Source: JAIQFR01 sp041494445
GTDB taxonomy: Bacteria > Acidobacteriota > Polarisedimenticolia > Polarisedimenticolales > JAIQFR01
Direction: 5' to 3'
DNA length: 35,293 nt
Assembly: GCA_041494445.1 (NCBI GenBank)
Contig: JBGQAU010000030.1
Span: 1-35,293 of the forward strand
How positions within the stretch are numbered: the stretch's first letter is position 1; each line of letters starts with the position of its first letter. The notes below the pieces were generated by a model, which was given only the letters and a program-made list of their open reading frames with translations, was not told the origin of the DNA and did not search any database. The position numbers and the translations under genes were made by a program. Below are positions 32,232-35,293 of the stretch, in pieces.

Positions 32232-34892
32232 TCAGTAGGAGCCGCGGGTGACCTCCAGTACCCAGATCTCTCCACGGACCGCTTCCTGGTCGTATGCGAT
32301 GAGAGAGCCGTCCCAGGAGACTCCGAAAGACCCGGCCGCCGCCGCGTCGCCGAACACCACCGGCGGCTTCAAGGGAGACGACGCGCCGTCAGCCGGGCTC
32401 ACCCGTCGAATCTCAGTGTGCTCCGTTCCCCATGCGCCCGAGACCAGGAGGTCCCCGGTCGACCGGTCCCACCGAACCTGTTTCGCTTCGGCCCCCGACG
32501 TCACGCGTCGGGACGGGCCCGGGCCGTCGCTCCGCACGATCCAGACTTCCGAAGACGACGCGGACAGTCCGAGGAAGGCGATCCACGAGCCGTCGGGAGA
32601 CCAGCAGGGGAACGAGTGTTTCCAGTCGTCGGAGCTGAGCCGGACCGCGCGGCCGGCGAGCCTGCCGTTCTCGACGGGCGCGATCCAGATCTGGTCGTTC
32701 CCTTCCGCGTTGGAGACGTACGCGAGCCGCTTGCCGTCCGGCGACCACGCAGGTTGGACGTTGACCGTGCCGCTGTCGGTGACCTTCGTCGCGGGCCCTC
32801 CCTCGGAAGGCAGGATCCAGATGTCGCGCCGCCCCTCGATGTGGCCGTGGTACGCGATCCACCGTCCGTCGGGGGACAGGGAGAAGGTCCCGACGTGGCC
32901 CGGTTGCTCCGCCACGCGGACCGGCTCGCCCTGGGGAAGTCCGTCCCGCAGAGACTGGGACCAGAGGTCGGAGCGGCCGAGGCGGTCGGACAGGAAGACC
33001 AGCCGGCTTCGGTCGCGCGAGATGGCGGGCTCGTTCGCCCTCCTCAAGCTGGGAAGCCTCGTCCTCCGGCCCGAGCGGAGGTCGAGAAGCGAGATCGTGT
33101 CCTCGGAGACGTAGGTCGAATAGGCCAGCCGCGTTCCGGAGCGCGCGATGCTCGGGTGTCCCTCGGGCCCCGTGCCGAGCGTGACGCGCTCGGGCGTGCC
33201 GCCCGACGCCGGGACACGCCAGAGCGCGTGGGTGCCTTCGCGGTACGAGGAGTAGTAGACGAAGCGCCCGTCCGGGGACCATTCCGGCTCGAGGTTCCAT
33301 TGGTGATCCGTGGTGAGAGGCGTGACCTTGCCCCCGTTCGCCGGAACGATCCAGAGGTCCCTGAAATCCTCGAAGCAGAGCTTTGTCCCGTCGGGTGACC
33401 ATGCGGGATGACAGTGGCTCCAGACGCCGTCGGACTTGTCCGTCAGGATCGTCGCCCGGCCCGGATCTCGGAGGGGCGCCACCCCGATCCGCGTGTCCCC
33501 GGAGGCATCTGGTCTCGCAAACGCGACCCGGGTGCCGTCCGGCGAAACCGCGGGATCCTTCGAGCCGGGGACCACGAGTAGCGGTGTCCCTCCCAGCCGC
33601 GGGATCTTGTAGATCGAAGGCGAGCCCCCGCGGTCCGACACGAACAGGAGGGCACTGCCGTCCGGGAGCCACGCGGGAGACGTGTCGGCGCCGGGATGAT
33701 CGGTGAGACGCAACGGCGCGCCGCTCTTCAGGTCCATGAGCCAGATCTCGGGGTTCCCGGTCTCGTCCGACGAGTACGCGACGAACCCATCGTCGGGCGA
33801 GAGCGCAGGCTCACCCTTCGTCCCGGGGCTGCTCGTCAACTGGCGGGGCTGCCCCTTTGGCAGGGGACGCGGCCCGCTTCCATGGATCCAGAACCACCCG
33901 GCGAGGACGACCGCCACGGCGATGCCCGTCGCGGCGCCCGCGATGATCCCCCGCGGTCGCAAGCGCCGGACCTTGCGACGATCGGCGGACAGATCGTCCC
34001 CCGACTCGACCTTCCGCCTCAGAGCCCGCAAGTCCGCGTGCATCTCGCTCGCGTGCTGGTACCGCTCGTCGGGGCGTTTCGCCAGCGACTTGCGGACGAT
34101 CCGCTCCAGCTCCTCCGGGACGTCGTAGTTGTACCGGGAAATGGCCGAGGGCTCGCGGTGGAGCAGCGCGTCCATCCAGTCGCCCTGTCCGGAACCGGCG
34201 AACGCCGGGTGCCCCGTGCACATCTCGTAGAGCACGACTCCCAGGGAGAAGATGTCGCTCCTGGCGTCGAGGGGTTTGCCCAGGACCTGCTCCGGTGACA
34301 TGTACCCCGGCGTGCCGACGACGTGTCCCTCCCCGGTGAGGGAGGCGCTCCGGGTCGTCGCGTCCGTGGTGCCGGACGCGAACACGCCGGCGAGACCGAA
34401 GTCCGCGAGCCTCGCCCGCCCGTCTTTCCCGATCAGGACGTTGCCGGGCTTGATGTCACGGTGGAGGATCCCCTTCGAGTGGGCGGCGTTCAGGGCGTCC
34501 GTCAGCCCCTCCGCGTGAACGAGCACCTCCTCGACGGGGAGGAGGCCCCGGCGCTGCAGCGCTGCGCGGAGGTCCTCTCCATCCACCAGCTCGCTCGCGA
34601 GCCAGGGGTGCCCGCCCTCCTCGAACACTTCGTACACCGGGATGATGTTCGGGTGGGACAGCCTCGAGACCGTCCTCGCCTCGTGGAGGAACCGCCGCAG
34701 GAGCTTGGCGTCCCCGGCGAGGTCGGGCCGGGGGCACTTCAGGGCGACCTCGCGCTCGAGGTTCACGTCGAGCGCCCGGTAGACGACGCCCATTCCGCCG
34801 CGCCCGATCTCCCCGAGGATCCGGTAATGGCCGACCAGGCTCCCCGGCTGGGGAGAGCTAAGATCATCTTCAGGCGGGACCGGTGAAGTCAT
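32232..34892 (-). CDS. PknB-type Ser/Thr kinase with transmembrane segment and PD40/TolB-like propeller
   Basis: 886 residues. The kinase domain is ~23-290: GEIGRGGMGVVYRA (Gly loop), K52 in VALK, HRDIKPGN (H144-R145-D146), DFGLAG (D164), GTPGYMSPEQ (193-202), all catalytic residues intact. One transmembrane helix lies at ~315-336. The extracytoplasmic part (~345-886) consists of repeated units such as PALSPDDGFVAYSSDETGNPEIWLMDL and PAWSPDGKRLAYVSNAEGNDQIW, i.e. PD40/WD40-like beta-propeller blades of the TolB type, about a dozen. This layout is abundant in Acidobacteriota and is thought to sense an external signal and phosphorylate cytosolic proteins. The gene ends 73 nt before the putative precursor gene on the same strand. 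ATG 34892 follows AAAGGTGAGGG. Confidence 0.93.
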   Translation of the reverse strand: MTSPVPPEDDLSSPQPGSLVGHYRILGEIGRGGMGVVYRALDVNLEREVALKCPRPDLAGDAKLLRRFLHEARTVSRLSHPNIIPVYEVFEEGGHPWLASELVDGEDLRAALQRRGLLPVEEVLVHAEGLTDALNAAHSKGILHRDIKPGNVLIGKDGRARLADFGLAGVFASGTTDATTRSASLTGEGHVVGTPGYMSPEQVLGKPLDARSDIFSLGVVLYEMCTGHPAFAGSGQGDWMDALLHREPSAISRYNYDVPEELERIVRKSLAKRPDERYQHASEMHADLRALRRKVESGDDLSADRRKVRRLRPRGIIAGAATGIAVAVVLAGWFWIHGSGPRPLPKGQPRQLTSSPGTKGEPALSPDDGFVAYSSDETGNPEIWLMDLKSGAPLRLTDHPGADTSPAWLPDGSALLFVSDRGGSPSIYKIPRLGGTPLLVVPGSKDPAVSPDGTRVAFARPDASGDTRIGVAPLRDPGRATILTDKSDGVWSHCHPAWSPDGTKLCFEDFRDLWIVPANGGKVTPLTTDHQWNLEPEWSPDGRFVYYSSYREGTHALWRVPASGGTPERVTLGTGPEGHPSIARSGTRLAYSTYVSEDTISLLDLRSGRRTRLPSLRRANEPAISRDRSRLVFLSDRLGRSDLWSQSLRDGLPQGEPVRVAEQPGHVGTFSLSPDGRWIAYHGHIEGRRDIWILPSEGGPATKVTDSGTVNVQPAWSPDGKRLAYVSNAEGNDQIWIAPVENGRLAGRAVRLSSDDWKHSFPCWSPDGSWIAFLGLSASSSEVWIVRSDGPGPSRRVTSGAEAKQVRWDRSTGDLLVSGAWGTEHTEIRRVSPADGASSPLKPPVVFGDAAAAGSFGVSWDGSLIAYDQEAVRGEIWVLEVTRGSY

Positions 34893-34953
34893 CCCTCACC
34901 TTTGCGCTGCGCCGGACGGGTTTCCGGAACGCCGCTCCGCTCGTTCTGGCGGG

Positions 34954-34962
34954 ATTTTAGCA
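34954..34962 (-). promoter_or_regulatory. Extended -10 of the kinase gene
   Basis: TGCTAAAAT followed by CCCGCC on the minus strand, about 62 nt before the ATG. It matches the TG-n-TATAAT extended -10 with one change. No clear -35. The remaining DNA up to 35085 shows no gene. Confidence 0.5.
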
Positions 34963-35085
34963 CGAGCCGCGCCTCGACACGCACGGCCCCGACGTCCGTG
35001 TCATCTCATTCGGCGTTCTCCTACCGCGCCCGGGTCGGCGCGGTCGCACGAGATCATCCGGCCAGGCATGAGACAGGGGGGCGCG

Positions 35086-35293
35086 TCACCACGCTTGCAC
35101 AGGCGCTGATCGGTCACCGAGCGCCGCCAGCACCCTCCGCGCGAGGTCGCGCTGGCGGACGGCCTCGTCCCGAGCGGCGCCCGGGCGGGCCCGGGCGAGG
35201 ATCCGGTCGTGCCGCTCGAGCCGGGACTCGATTTTCCGGCCCTGATCGCCGCCCGTTTGGCCTTGGCGCCGCGTCCGATGCGGAACCAACCGA
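35086..35293 (-). CDS. 3' end of an unidentified minus-strand gene (cut by window edge)
   Basis: The frame is open from the window edge to a TGA at 35086. Third-position GC is high in the middle codons, as in real genes here. The visible 67 or so residues are basic and helical (KIESRLERHDRILARARPG ... LARRVLAALG) with no recognisable motif. It could be the C-terminus of a longer protein or a chance frame in GC-rich DNA. Confidence 0.35.
   Translation of the reverse strand, partial: RLVPHRTRRQGQTGGDQGRKIESRLERHDRILARARPGAARDEAVRQRDLARRVLAALGDRSAPVQAW

Overview
The window is high-GC DNA from a Gram-negative bacterium. Evidence for a diderm envelope is a TonB-dependent receptor, Sec signal peptides, a lipobox protein and a periplasmic Cu/Zn SOD. 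The gene style (Ser/Thr kinase fused to a PD40 propeller, M64 peptidase, DUF4382 lipoprotein, FN3/IPT secreted protein, long-form urocanase) resembles Acidobacteriota or a neighbouring soil/sediment phylum. That placement is an inference; no rRNA is present. I see no mobile element, integrase or CRISPR array, so this reads as ordinary chromosome with several unusual gene sets.

Layout. 1-6005 (+): the 3' end of an SRPBCC-SDR39U1 protein, urocanase (hutU), a Cu/Zn SOD fused to a duplicated histidine-bearing helical domain, and a POT-type transporter; the last three are tightly packed. 6048-9658: gamma-glutamyltransferase, two small membrane proteins, and a secreted Cys-rich protein with a phospholipase-A2-like Cys-x3-His-Asp-x-Cys motif. 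9998-11903 (+): a two-PDZ periplasmic protein and a membrane-anchored thioredoxin. 11971-12792 (-): an MBL-fold hydrolase. 13054-14826 (+): a topoisomerase VI A subunit with no B subunit nearby, then a lamin-tail-domain protein.

19776-14851 (-) is a thiamine-type uptake locus: promoter, TPP riboswitch, a Shine-Dalgarno-sequestering palindrome, a TonB receptor and an SSF symporter, followed by GYD and YqgE genes. The receptor appears to carry a one-base frameshift at its very C-terminus; repairing it gives a normal outer-membrane terminal strand ending in Phe and a TGATG junction with the symporter. A tRNA-Cys with a near-consensus promoter lies divergently beside it.

20378-24488 (+): a DUF4382 lipoprotein, an unrecognised cytosolic protein, and a secreted FN3/IPT/Big_5 protein behind a sigma-54-like promoter, closed by a strong terminator. 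27019-24580 (-): glycogen phosphorylase and a small Cys protein. 27167-28552 (+): a DEDDh exonuclease and an EfpL/YeiP-type elongation factor.

The best candidate for a new system is 32158-28583 (-). A 142-residue protein with a Gly-Gly motif and five cysteines is followed after 4 nt by a radical SAM/SPASM enzyme, which overlaps by 4 nt a secreted M64 metallopeptidase. This has the architecture of a peptide-modification (RiPP-like) operon. It lies directly downstream of, and on the same strand as, a transmembrane PknB-type kinase with a PD40 sensor domain.
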